Shown: one piece after another, positions 9,582 through 19,500 of the stretch
How the letters are laid out: the number at the start of each line of letters is the position of its first letter
Numbering within the stretch: the first letter of the stretch is position 1
Assembly (NCBI GenBank): GCA_009695305.1
Contig: SIBG01000034.1
Coordinates: 1-42,312, forward strand
Reading direction: 5' to 3'
DNA from: Opitutus sp.
GTDB lineage: Bacteria > Verrucomicrobiota > Verrucomicrobiia > Opitutales > Opitutaceae
Length of the DNA stretch: 42,312 nt
Made by a program: the position numbers and the translations under genes
Notes under the pieces: generated by a model
What the model saw: the letters and a program-made list of their open reading frames with translations, nothing else
What the model was told of the DNA's origin: nothing
The model's database searches: none

Positions 9582-12500
9582 ATGTCAACCCAGTCAGCCC
9601 TTGCATTCCGTTCCGTCTCATCCCGTCCGCTCACCGTCCTCGCCGTCTTTCTTGGCTCAAACGTGTTGTTGGCCCAAACCGCCCCACCGGCGAAGTCCAC
9701 CACCACGGTCTCAGCCTCCTCAGCTAAATCCGAAGAGACCATCCTCCTCTCCCCTTTCACGGTCATCGAAGATGACAAGGGCTACCAGGCCTTCAACACC
9801 GCCGCGGGCACGCGCCTCAATTCGAAGCTCGAAGACCTCGGCTCCTCCATCACGGTCGTCACCAAGCAGCAGATGCAGGACACCGCTGTCCTCGATATCA
9901 ACGACCTCTTTCGCTACGAAGCCAGCACCGAGGGCACGGATGATTTCACCCAATTTACGCCAAACCGCACCGGTGGCGTCGGTGACAACATTCAAGGCGA
10001 TCCGTCCCGCGCCAACCGCATCCGCGGCGTCGGGTCCGCGGGCACGAGCGGCAGCGGCGTGAACAACGCCTGGGGCAATTTCTCCAGCAACAGCAAGATT
10101 CCCTTCGATCTCTACAACGTCGGTGCCATCGAAATTTCCCGTGGCCCCAACTCCAACCTCTTCGGCCTCGGCGCCAGCGCCGGCACCGTGAATCTCGTCC
10201 CCGACGAGGCCAGCACCGCCAGGCCCACCGCCAACGCCACGTTCCGCGCCGACAGTTTTGGCGGCCACCGTTCCAGCCTCAGCCTGAACCGTCCGCTCAT
10301 CTCCGGAAAACTCGCGATGAAGGTCGCCGCCGTCGAGGAGTCGAAGGGTTTTATCCGCAAACCGTCCTCCGAGCGCATCCACCGCGAATACGTTTCGTTT
10401 TTCGCCCGTCCCTTTCAGCACACCTCCATCCGCGCCTCGGCCGAGCGCTACAATAATTCCTACCGCCGGCCTAATTCACTCACGCCCCGCGACACCTCCG
10501 ACGAATGGAAGGCCGGCGGCAGCCCCACCTGGGACCCAATCACGCAGATCGTGACGCTCGCCAACGGCACGAAGTCCGGCCCGTTCAGCACCGCACTCGA
10601 CGGCAGTCTCCCCAACGGCCTGCAGGGCGGCGGCAACATCTCCGGCCGCCAAACGGTAGTCGTGGAAAACGGCGCCGTCTCCCTGTTCAGCGTCAATCGC
10701 ATCAGCAACGCGATCACCACCGGCACGCCCTCGCCGCTCTCGCAAAACAGCAACGTGCGCTACATCGAGACCGCGTCGTTTCTCATGCGGAACAAGGCCA
10801 ACCTGTTTCCGCTGTTCTTCGAGCCGGCGATGTCCGACAAGTCCGTCTACGACTGGTCGAAGATAAACTACATCGCCGCGAATCACGGCCGCGACGACGC
10901 CAAGACCTACATGATCCAGGGCGAGCACATCGTCGTGCACATGCCCGAGCACCTGCTCGCCGCGCGCGCCGGATGGTTCCGCCAGGCGTTCCACCGCGAC
11001 GTGAACAACTTCATCGATAACACCGACACGATTCTCTACGTCGACGTGAACGAGAAGCTGCTCGACACCCGCCCCAACCCCAATCTGAAGCGTCCTTATT
11101 TCGAAGCCATCGGCCCGATTACCATCAACGGGTTTGAGACCTCCGACACCCAGACCACCGACCTCGCGTATCAATTTACGCCGTCCAAGCTCCCGCGTTG
11201 GCTCGCCTGGATTGGCCAGCAGCGCTTCGGCGCCCATGCGGAGGTCCGCCGCGCCGACTCCGTCAGCTACCGCACCGCGCAATATATCGCCGACGACCAC
11301 GCGTGGACGAACCGCGCCAACCGCGTTGGCGGCAGCCAGATCGTGCAAAAATTCTATGTCGGCGACGCGGTGGGCCAGAACATCGACTCCTCGCCGTCTC
11401 CGATCCAGAACATCAGCGGCAGCTATCCGCTGACGTGGTTCAACAACCTTACCGGCCAGTGGGTCAACGAGCCCACCGTCGTGGACAACCTCGCCATCCT
11501 CGGCACCAACCGCAATCGCGAGGAGATCCGCACCCTCAATGCCACCGCCCAGAGCTATTTTTTCAATAACCGCCTCGTGACGACCTTTGGCTGGCGCAAA
11601 GACCGCCGGCGCGAACGCACCTCCCTGCCCAACGTCGTCGATCCCACCACCGGGCTGGTCTCCTACGAGCCGATCAAAACCTGGGGCACGTGGACCGACG
11701 ATCAGGGCCAGGTCGTCCGCGACTCGCAGCGCGGCGAAACCAAAACCTTTGGCGCGGTCCTGAAACCGCTCGCGTGGCTGAATCTCCACTACAACCAATC
11801 CGACAGCTTCTTCCCCCAAGTCGTCCGCCAGCAACTCGATCTCAAGAGCAACATCCCCAACCCCCGCGGCGAGGGGAAGGACTACGGTTTCAGTTTCAGT
11901 GCGCTGCAGGGCAAACTGAACATGAAGATAAACCGCTATCAGGTCACCGAGTATGACTCCCGCGGCAGTGAGGTCGGCACCATCGGCAATCGCACGATCC
12001 GCCTCGAAGGCCGGCAGGAGGCCAACGGCGTGCGCGATTCCAACGGCCTGTATCCCTTCGCCGAGACCGTCATCCGCGCCCGCCTCGCCACGCAGGGCAT
12101 CACCAACCCCACCCAGGCCCAGCTGCGCGCTCCGATCGCCAAGCTCATGGGCCAGACCGACGAGTGGCTGAACATCTTCCTCGATTCCGGCCTCGCCCAG
12201 CCGCAGACCGTGGGCACGACCGACGTCACATCCAAGGGCATCGAGGTCGAGGCGACCTACAACCCCACGCGCAACTGGCGAATCAAGTTCACCGGCGCGC
12301 AGGGCGTGGCCTTCGACGCGGCGATTTCGCCCGAGGTGTTCAACTATTGGCAATCCCGTCTCCCGACGTGGACCACCGTGCGCGGCGACTCCGTGCCCGG
12401 CAATGGCGACGGCAAGGGACCGCTCTGGTGGACGCTCGTCCCGGTGGTCGGTGGCGGCAACACCCCCGAGGCGCAATACAACGGCGCCCTTATCTCCCCC

Positions 12501-12941
12501 TACTCCGTCGGCGTGGCCAACGTGGGCAAACCCCGGACGCAGGTCCGCGAGTATCGCTGGAATGCCGTCACCAACTACGAATTTTCTCAGGGCCGCCTCA
12601 AGGGCTTCAGCGTCGGCGGCGCGATGCGCTGGGTTGATCGCGGTTCCATCGGTTTTCTCGGCGTCGCGCCCGAGACCAGCGGTCCCTTCACCGGTGCCAT
12701 CCTCAGCCTCGACAAAAACAAACCTGTGTGGGACCCCGCGCGCTTCTACTATGACCTGTCCGCCGGCTATCGCTTCAAATTCTACGGCGACAAGATCCGC
12801 GCGCGGGTGCAACTCAACATCAAGGACGTCTTTGAGAAAGGCCGCCTCCAACCCGTGGCCGTCAATCCCGACGGTAATTACTTCGCCTACCGGATCATCG
12901 ACTCGCGTCGTTTCATTTTGAGCACATCGTTCGATTTGTAA
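9582..12941 (+). CDS. TonB-dependent outer-membrane receptor (paralog 3)
   Basis: The third of the direct-repeat receptors, 1,119 aa. The signal peptide (about 1-32) ends 'LLAQ|TAP', ILLSPF lies at 54-59, and the plug has 'GTRLNSKLEDLGSSITVVTKQQ' and 'SRGPNSNLFGLGASAG'. The barrel ends 'RRFILSTSFDL'. Nearly every landmark of the receptor at 4056 is repeated in the same order, which points to duplication and later divergence. The ligand-facing barrel segments differ more than the plug, as expected if the paralogs take different but related ligands. The 156 bases before it show no clear promoter or Shine-Dalgarno sequence. An 850-aa antisense open frame (10476-13028) is a codon-bias shadow. Confidence 0.93.
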   Translation: MSTQSALAFRSVSSRPLTVLAVFLGSNVLLAQTAPPAKSTTTVSASSAKSEETILLSPFTVIEDDKGYQAFNTAAGTRLNSKLEDLGSSITVVTKQQMQDTAVLDINDLFRYEASTEGTDDFTQFTPNRTGGVGDNIQGDPSRANRIRGVGSAGTSGSGVNNAWGNFSSNSKIPFDLYNVGAIEISRGPNSNLFGLGASAGTVNLVPDEASTARPTANATFRADSFGGHRSSLSLNRPLISGKLAMKVAAVEESKGFIRKPSSERIHREYVSFFARPFQHTSIRASAERYNNSYRRPNSLTPRDTSDEWKAGGSPTWDPITQIVTLANGTKSGPFSTALDGSLPNGLQGGGNISGRQTVVVENGAVSLFSVNRISNAITTGTPSPLSQNSNVRYIETASFLMRNKANLFPLFFEPAMSDKSVYDWSKINYIAANHGRDDAKTYMIQGEHIVVHMPEHLLAARAGWFRQAFHRDVNNFIDNTDTILYVDVNEKLLDTRPNPNLKRPYFEAIGPITINGFETSDTQTTDLAYQFTPSKLPRWLAWIGQQRFGAHAEVRRADSVSYRTAQYIADDHAWTNRANRVGGSQIVQKFYVGDAVGQNIDSSPSPIQNISGSYPLTWFNNLTGQWVNEPTVVDNLAILGTNRNREEIRTLNATAQSYFFNNRLVTTFGWRKDRRRERTSLPNVVDPTTGLVSYEPIKTWGTWTDDQGQVVRDSQRGETKTFGAVLKPLAWLNLHYNQSDSFFPQVVRQQLDLKSNIPNPRGEGKDYGFSFSALQGKLNMKINRYQVTEYDSRGSEVGTIGNRTIRLEGRQEANGVRDSNGLYPFAETVIRARLATQGITNPTQAQLRAPIAKLMGQTDEWLNIFLDSGLAQPQTVGTTDVTSKGIEVEATYNPTRNWRIKFTGAQGVAFDAAISPEVFNYWQSRLPTWTTVRGDSVPGNGDGKGPLWWTLVPVVGGGNTPEAQYNGALISPYSVGVANVGKPRTQVREYRWNAVTNYEFSQGRLKGFSVGGAMRWVDRGSIGFLGVAPETSGPFTGAILSLDKNKPVWDPARFYYDLSAGYRFKFYGDKIRARVQLNIKDVFEKGRLQPVAVNPDGNYFAYRIIDSRRFILSTSFDL

Positions 12942-12977
12942 TACCAGCGGCTCGTGAAATTTTGACTCTTCCGTGTC

Positions 12978-13026
12978 GGTCGCCAGCCGGCCGACGCTCG
13001 AAGCGTCCGTCAGCCGACGGCCGACC
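12978..13026. repeat. Imperfect palindrome, module 1
   Basis: GGTCG at 12978-12982 mirrors CGACC at 13022-13026. The centre is GACGC-TCGAA-GCGTC (12993-13007). Bases between are mostly complementary, so the whole 49-bp unit could fold into one long stem. Confidence 0.55.
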
Positions 13027-13077
13027 AAAGGCTAATACCAATTACAGTGAGCCTTTGGATTTCTGGTGGCAGGGCGC

Positions 13078-13123
13078 GACCGCTGGGCGCGCCGTCAGGC
13101 CATTCGCGGACGGCCCAGCGGTC
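13078..13123. repeat. Palindrome with perfect 11-bp arms, module 2
   Basis: GACCGCTGGGC (13078-13088) and GCCCAGCGGTC (13113-13123) are perfect reverse complements. The right arm runs into CGGTCCGTCCCT, the same core seen in the palindrome at 52-105. Confidence 0.65.
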
Positions 13124-13174
13124 CGTCCCTACCTTCAGTCCAGCACCGTTGAGTAATACCAACTTCCCGTATCT

Positions 13175-13284
13175 TTTAGACCCTTGTCATAGCGAAGTGC
13201 GCGAAGCGCGCCGGGGCAATCCAGCTGGATTGCTTCGTCGCTGAGCTCCTCGCCAGGACAGCCAAAATATCAACCGACGTTGGT
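13175..13284 (-). repeat. RSDEA-type dispersed palindromic element, diverged copy
   Basis: This unit of about 110 bp matches the elements at 34358-34466 (same orientation) and 22491-22600 (opposite orientation). It shares TTAGAC..TTGTCAT, GTGCGCGAAGCGCGCC, the palindromic core ATCCAGCTGGAT, and the end CGACGTTGGT. It is the most diverged of the three full copies. Strand is given relative to the copy at 22491. Confidence 0.8.
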
Positions 13285-13306
13285 CTGAGACCGGTCGAAC
13301 GTTTTC

Positions 13307-16300
13307 TCAGTAGGTCCACGTCGTCGTGAATCGCAGCTCACGCGGCGCCACCAGATCGTAGCGGCTGTAGGCCAGACCCCGGCCGCCCGGTAGCACATAG
13401 CCATCCGGCACGGTCGCACCGGTGGCGATACGCACCGGGAGGATGTCGGTGTGATCGAGCACGTTCGACACATTGAGCTGAAAGCGCACGCGACCCGGCA
13501 GCCGTTCAAATTTCCGCGTGTAGGCGAACATCAGATCGTTCGCCACGATCGCTTTGCCGGTGATTTCGTTGTTCTTGGAATCGCTGCCGATCACATTGGC
13601 TGATCGCCAGCGCCAGCCACCACCCACGGTGAATCCCTTCATTCGCCCCTCCTTGAAATCATACGCCGTGAACAGGCTGACCTTGTGCGGGCGCAGCCCC
13701 CAGCGCTTCTCCTCGTCGTCGCGCTCGGCGCTCATCGTATCGACCATGTTGTAGATTTCCTGCGCGATGGAGTTGCCGTTCGACGTCGTGAGGGTCGACA
13801 CATTCGCCTGCGGCCGCAGGGCGCCGAGCTCGAGCCACTTCGCCACCGCCATGCCGGGCTCGAACGCGCTCGGGTCGACCACAAAACGACCGGTCGCATC
13901 CTGCCGCACGCCTTGCGCAAAGCGCTCATCCGCCATTTTCAGGCCATACCAACGCGCGACCTCCGCGCCCACGTTCTTACGAATGAAGTCCGTGTAGGAA
14001 TAATTAGCCACCAGCCGCCAGTTCCGCGTCACGTTGGCCGTGATCCGCGCTTCATAACCTTTGGATTGGGAATCCGATGATGCCGCCGTGACCGGAGGAT
14101 TATAGGCGCTGTAAATGGGCTGCCACTGGCTCGCCGAAAACGGTAGCCCGCTCCCCGCCAGCACACCCGCAAAGGCATCCATCACGCGGGTGTTGCGGCC
14201 GGGGGCGCCGGCGAGACCGTTCGTCGTGATCCGGCCCTGTTCCGTGGAAGAGAAGTAAACCAACTTCGCGTTCAACCGGCCACCGAGGAGGTCGAAGCTC
14301 AGCCCGTAGTCGGAGCCGACGCCTTTCGACGCCGGTGCCAGCTCGCCCTTCGGAAACGTCGTCCGAACGAACGAAGGCACGCCTTGGTTGGTCGAGTGAT
14401 TCGCGACGAGCGACAGCCATTTGACCACGTGAAGAACGCCGCCCGCGGTGCCCGTGAAGCCGGTCGCACTCGTGGTTTTGCTCTTGCTCCGATCGCGATC
14501 CACGATGTCGCCGATCACCGGATCATTGTAGAACCCGAGTTCGATCACATCGACCTTGTCCTGCCGGTAGCCGAAGGTCGTGACCAGCCGGTCGTCGAGA
14601 AAATGGCTCTGCACCGCGCCGAGGACCGTCTTGGATTCCTGCTCGCCGCCGCTGTTGTTCGGTCCGCCGACTTCGTTGGCCCACGCCAGCGTGTAGGCCC
14701 GGCCGTCGAAGTTGACCGTGGAGGGCAACGAACGCCAGTCACCGACGCGATAGGTGGCCCAACTACCCTCGGTGATGTAATTGCGCACGGTGATGCGATT
14801 GTTGGGGTTATTGGGCGTGGCGTTGTAGGGGTGGCCCGCAAAGGCCAGCCACGAGTTGGCGCGTATGTCGACCTGCTCCGTCTGGGAAACCAGCGCGGCG
14901 AAACGATGCCGGCCAAACCATTTTGATTGGGTGTCGAGGGAGTAGGAGGCCGCCAGCCGCGTTTCGGCAATCTCGCCGACATGATTATCGCGCCGCCATT
15001 CGCCATCGAAGTAAAGCCGGCCCGCATAGGGATTCGCCGCGCCACCGACGCCCAGGGTGCGGTTCGGATCGCCGCGCAACGTAGGGTCGGCGTTGGTCAT
15101 GAGGGTGACGCGCGCCCTCGAATATTGATAATTGCGCCCGATGTTGAACGCCAGATTCCGCGTGGCCTGCCAGTCGGCGGTGAGCGTATAGTTTCGCATC
15201 GTCTGCTGGCGAAACATCCCCGGGCCGGCGGCGTTGACGTTACCGGGGTAGATCCGCGGGTCATACACTTTCAGCGCGGAGGCCGTCACCCCCGGTGTGC
15301 CATCGGGCGCGCGGACCGCAGAGTTGTTGTAGGTGCCGGAGAGCAAAGTCCCGCGGGCATCAAAAATCGTGCGATCGTTTTCGATGAAGACCGCCCGGTG
15401 GTTGCTCCCGGTGGCGGCGACTTCACGCGCCGTGACGCCCAGCGCCACCATCGCGGTGGCTGGCGTGATATTGTCCGGCGTAAACGTCACCGCACTGACG
15501 CCCTTCGCGTTGCGATTGTCCAACCACGCGAGCGCCTGGTCAGTTTCCACGGTGTTGCGAATCACCGCCGTGAGGTCCCGACCGATTTCACCCATGGCCG
15601 TCACGGTCAGCGACCGGACTGGTCGGACCGTGATCGACGAGAAAATGCGTTTTTTATCCTGGTAGTCAAAAGCGCGCCAGCCACCACTCTCCTGATGCAG
15701 GCCGGCCACGGACATGGCCAGCCGGTCCTTTCGTAGCACCCAGTTGGCGTTGAGTTCGAGGCGATGCCGGTCGAACGAACCACCGCTGTAGCGCACGGTG
15801 GCGCTGTCGCGCGCGGTGCTCGCGATTTTGGAGCTTTCGTTGATCAGTCCGCCCGGCGCGCCGACGCCAAACAAAATACTGTTGGGCCCCCGGTTGTCTT
15901 CATACCGCCCGACGCGGTAGGAATCGGAAGGCGTGATGCTCGTGAAATAGTCCATCCCGACACTGGCCGCTGCCCCACGGATCAGGACCAGCGGCGTCAG
16001 GCTTTGGGCGTTGACCACGGGATTCTGACCGTTGCCCGCCTGGTTCTCGTTGGTGCTGATCTCGGCATTGACCGAATACTGCACCAGTTCGCGGACATCA
16101 GTGATCGCGAGGTCGTCGAGAAATTCGCGCGTGAACACCGAGACCGAGCTGGCGGTGTCGCGCAGCGACGTGTTCAACCGGCTGCCCGCGAGCGAATTCT
16201 CGGCTTGGTAGCCAATGTCGCGGCTGGTGTTGACAGTGAAAGGGCTCAACTCGACCACTTCGGTCGCAGTGGGCGCCGGTCCAGCGGGCGTGGCGGGCGG

Positions 16301-16387
16301 CGCGGTCTGAGCCGCGAGGGACGCGACAAGGAGGATCGTCAGACCGCCGGCGACGCCGGCGCGATGAAGGCGGATCAAGGAGTTCAT
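13307..16387 (-). CDS. TonB-dependent outer-membrane receptor (fourth)
   Basis: This 1,026-aa receptor is on the minus strand. The signal peptide (about 1-27) ends 'SLAAQ|TAP'. VVELSPF is at 44-50. The plug has 'GSRLNTSLRDTASSVSVFTREFLDD', then 'DNRGPNSILFGVGAPGG'. The barrel is long and ends in 'FTTTWTY', an aromatic terminus as expected for the outer-membrane assembly signal. It belongs to the same broad family as its neighbours but is clearly outside the 384/4056/9582 trio. It is transcribed divergently from the receptor at 16600, sharing a 212-bp promoter region. The ligand is unknown. Confidence 0.93.
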   Translation of the reverse strand: MNSLIRLHRAGVAGGLTILLVASLAAQTAPPATPAGPAPTATEVVELSPFTVNTSRDIGYQAENSLAGSRLNTSLRDTASSVSVFTREFLDDLAITDVRELVQYSVNAEISTNENQAGNGQNPVVNAQSLTPLVLIRGAAASVGMDYFTSITPSDSYRVGRYEDNRGPNSILFGVGAPGGLINESSKIASTARDSATVRYSGGSFDRHRLELNANWVLRKDRLAMSVAGLHQESGGWRAFDYQDKKRIFSSITVRPVRSLTVTAMGEIGRDLTAVIRNTVETDQALAWLDNRNAKGVSAVTFTPDNITPATAMVALGVTAREVAATGSNHRAVFIENDRTIFDARGTLLSGTYNNSAVRAPDGTPGVTASALKVYDPRIYPGNVNAAGPGMFRQQTMRNYTLTADWQATRNLAFNIGRNYQYSRARVTLMTNADPTLRGDPNRTLGVGGAANPYAGRLYFDGEWRRDNHVGEIAETRLAASYSLDTQSKWFGRHRFAALVSQTEQVDIRANSWLAFAGHPYNATPNNPNNRITVRNYITEGSWATYRVGDWRSLPSTVNFDGRAYTLAWANEVGGPNNSGGEQESKTVLGAVQSHFLDDRLVTTFGYRQDKVDVIELGFYNDPVIGDIVDRDRSKSKTTSATGFTGTAGGVLHVVKWLSLVANHSTNQGVPSFVRTTFPKGELAPASKGVGSDYGLSFDLLGGRLNAKLVYFSSTEQGRITTNGLAGAPGRNTRVMDAFAGVLAGSGLPFSASQWQPIYSAYNPPVTAASSDSQSKGYEARITANVTRNWRLVANYSYTDFIRKNVGAEVARWYGLKMADERFAQGVRQDATGRFVVDPSAFEPGMAVAKWLELGALRPQANVSTLTTSNGNSIAQEIYNMVDTMSAERDDEEKRWGLRPHKVSLFTAYDFKEGRMKGFTVGGGWRWRSANVIGSDSKNNEITGKAIVANDLMFAYTRKFERLPGRVRFQLNVSNVLDHTDILPVRIATGATVPDGYVLPGGRGLAYSRYDLVAPRELRFTTTWTY

Positions 16388-16599
16388 TATCGGTTCGGGT
16401 TAGGGGTTTCCCGGGGCAAATCTCAACCGGACTAGCCCGCCCCACAGAGACCCAGCCTACGGTAAACCACAAGCGAAAGTTCGCACTTGCCCTGTCGCGC
16501 AATTCGGCACCTCTGAACAGCAGTGCGACGCAACCCCGGCTGATGAGGTCACACGCTTCCGCCAGTAGAATCCCACCCCGTTCCAACTCACCTGTGCCC
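16388..16599. promoter_or_regulatory. Shared divergent promoter region of two receptors
   Basis: The two receptor genes start 212 bp apart on opposite strands, so both promoters and any operators must lie here or just inside the genes. I could not identify a confident -35/-10 pair or operator. No gene of believable length is present. Confidence 0.5.
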
Positions 16600-19500
16600 A
16601 TGAACCAAACCCCCACCCGACTGTGGCTGACCGCATCGCTGGCGATCGCGCTCGTCCCGACCCTCTCCGCCCAGCTTGCTCCAGCGACCTCTGCCGTCGC
16701 CTCGGCTGCGAGCAGTAAAACCGAGCCCGTTGTCCTCTCGCCCTTCGAGGTGAGTTCCGACTCCGAGCGTGGCTACCAGTCCACCGCCATCCTCCAAGGC
16801 GGCCGTGGCAAAATCGACCTCGCCGATGTCGCGGGGCAGGTGCAGGTGTTCACGAAGGAGTTCCTTGACGACATCGGCGCCACCACGACGGATGAGGCGT
16901 TTCTCTTTTCCGCGACGACCCAGACCTATTTCGACAACGTCAACGGCAACGCCGATTCACGCCCCGGCTCGCGCAACATCGCAGACGACTCCGGCAATTC
17001 CCGCGGCCTCGGCAACATCGACCGCACGCGCAATTATTTCCGCACCACCATCGAGGCCGACTCCTACAACACTGAGCGCTTCTCTCTCGTGAGCGGCGCC
17101 AATGCCGTGCAATTCGGTCTCGGCGGTTCCGCCGGCACCGCCGAAAGCACTTCTGCTCGCGCCAACCTGACACGCAACCGGCAAAAAATTTCCCTCCGCG
17201 CCGACAGCTACGGTTCCGAACGCACCGTCTTCGACATCAGCCAGGTGCTCCTCCCGAAAAAACTCGCGCTCCGGCTCATCACGCTGCGCGAGAACAAAGA
17301 GTATTTCATCACGCCCGGCTACGACGACAGTCGCCGCGCGTTCATTGCGATCACGTGGCAGCCCTTCAAGAATACCACCGTCCGCGTCGAGGGCGAATAT
17401 CACCACCGCCGCGACGCGCGCCCCTCGACCACCATGGCCCGCGACACCGGCTACATGGCGTGGCTCGCCTCCCAGCGAGCCGGCACTCCGCAGACGTATC
17501 GCAATTTCGCCGCCACGGCTGCGGCCACGGGGCGCCCCGCCGCGCCCAACTTCGCTCTCGGCGACGGCACGACGCGTGCGTATGCCTTCAGCACGAAGTC
17601 GCAGCTCTTCGTTTTTCCGCAAAACGGCAATCCGTCCTTCGTGAATTTCCAAGACGTGCGCAATACCGTCTTCGTCAATATCGCCGACGGCGCCTCCACG
17701 TCCGGCAACACCCAGACGCTCAACGATCCGGGCCTGCCGTGGAATACCAACCCCGCCGGCTGGGGGCGCTACAATTTCCGTCGCAGCCGCAACGTCACCG
17801 CCACGATCGAGCAGCGCCTCGCGCGCACGACATTTGTCGAGCTCGGCTACTCGTTTGAATCCTATCGCAACCAGACCACGCAGCTCTTCGCCAATAACGC
17901 CTACGACATCCTCGTCGACATCAATACCTTTCTGCCTGACGGCGTGACCGCCAATCCGCTCTACGGCCGCCCCTACCTCGAGTCGAATCGCTCCACCGGC
18001 CAAGGCAACTGGGCGAATTTCGCCGTTCATCAGGCGCGCGCCGTCGGCACGCATGAGCAGGATTTCACAAAAAACGCCGGCTGGACCCGCCACCTCGGCC
18101 TGCACCGGCTCGGCGTCTTCGCCAGCTACGAGGACTCCGTGACCTACACCCTCGCGCAGCTCCGCAACCTCATTATCGGCAAGCCCAGCTTCCTCTCCGC
18201 CGCCGCGCAGAACAACCCCTTGAGCATTGAGCGCGAGATTAACATGCGCCAATATCTCCCGGCCTTCGGCAGCACGAGCGACCCGCGCGCCTACGGCCTC
18301 GCCGCCCCGACCGCCTACGGCGATTTGATGGAGACACTTTGGTTTACGACCGCCGCCGGCGAGCGCTTCGGCGTCACGTCGTTTGAGAATCCCGTCGGCG
18401 GCGTCGGCACCGCGCCGTCCGCGAACCACCTCCAGCGCGGCTCCCTCGCTGGGAGCACCTCAAGCGTGTTCTTCAAAAACCACTTCGTGGCCAATGTCGG
18501 CGCCCGCTATGATCGCGTGCGCAATTCCAACTTCGGTTCCTTCCAACCGATCCTCACCGAAGGCCCGATCACCCCGCAAAATCCCCTCGGCACCGGCTAC
18601 CGGGCCTACGCCGATTTTCGCGCGAAGGAACCCGCGTCGGTTTGGACGCCCTACCGCTCCGCCACTCGTTGGAACTACGGCTTCATCGTCCGCCCGCCGT
18701 GGCTCGAACGCTGGGTCTCCTTTGGCCACGACTACTCGCGCAACGCCTCGCTCAACGAGGTCCTCGTGGTGCGCGACGTCACCGGCAACGTCGTCGAGCC
18801 CAACTACGGCGAGTCCCACGAATACTCCGTGCGCTTCCGCCTCCTCGACGACCGCCTCAACTTCAAGGTCAACTATTTCAATTCCCTCAATCGTAACACC
18901 ACGCTCGCCGACTCCGGTCTCCGCCAAAATCTGATCAATTTCGAACAGCAACTCTACACCAACGATCCGACTTACCCGATCAACCCGCTCTTCCTGCAGG
19001 CCCGCAACCCGCTCCCCGCCGATTTCCGTCTCCCCGGCGACAGGAGCAGCAAGGGCCTCGAGGTCGAAGTCACGTTCAACCCGACGCGCAACTGGCGCAT
19101 TTTCCTGAACGCCGGCCGCACTGACACCGAAATCGACGACCTTTCCACGCAGCCGTGGTATGACTATCTCGACGCCAAACTCACCACCTGGCGAGCCTAC
19201 CGCGGCAGCTGGGCCACCGCCGCCTACGACGCCACGCGCTCCGTCGAAGCCGCCCACACGCAACTCATCCAGGGCCCGCTCGATGATATCCATGCCAGCC
19301 TCGGCAACCCCGGCGGAAACTCCCAGACATGGCGCTCGAATCTCGTCGCCACGCGCAGCTTCACCGAGGGCCGCCTCAAAGGCGCGAGCACGTCGGTAAA
19401 TTTCCGTTACCGCGCCCCGTCCGTCATCGGCTTCCCCAATAAGATCGATGCCAAGGGCAAGGTCCGCACCGACCGCGACAATCCGTATTACTCAGAGCGC

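Larger units (their letters stand above)
12942..13306. other. Gene-free gap filled by stacked palindromes
   Basis: This 365-bp gap between convergent receptor genes has no credible gene. It is made of three palindromic modules (12978-13026, 13078-13123 and 13175-13284). TAATACCA occurs at each junction (about 12941, 13033 and 13154). No clear intrinsic terminator with a T-run is present. Confidence 0.7.

Noticed and set aside
10476-13028. 850-codon open frame antisense to the third receptor, and similar long antisense frames at 32182-33927 and 35031-36527
   Set aside because: High-GC codon bias opens antisense frames. Their translations are low-complexity in Gly, Val, Ala and Arg, with no signal peptide or motif, while the sense strand encodes clear families.
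12942-13306. CRISPR array or tRNA in the repeat-rich gap
   Set aside because: The modules differ from one another, are not evenly spaced and have no spacer pattern. No cloverleaf with a TTC arm was seen.
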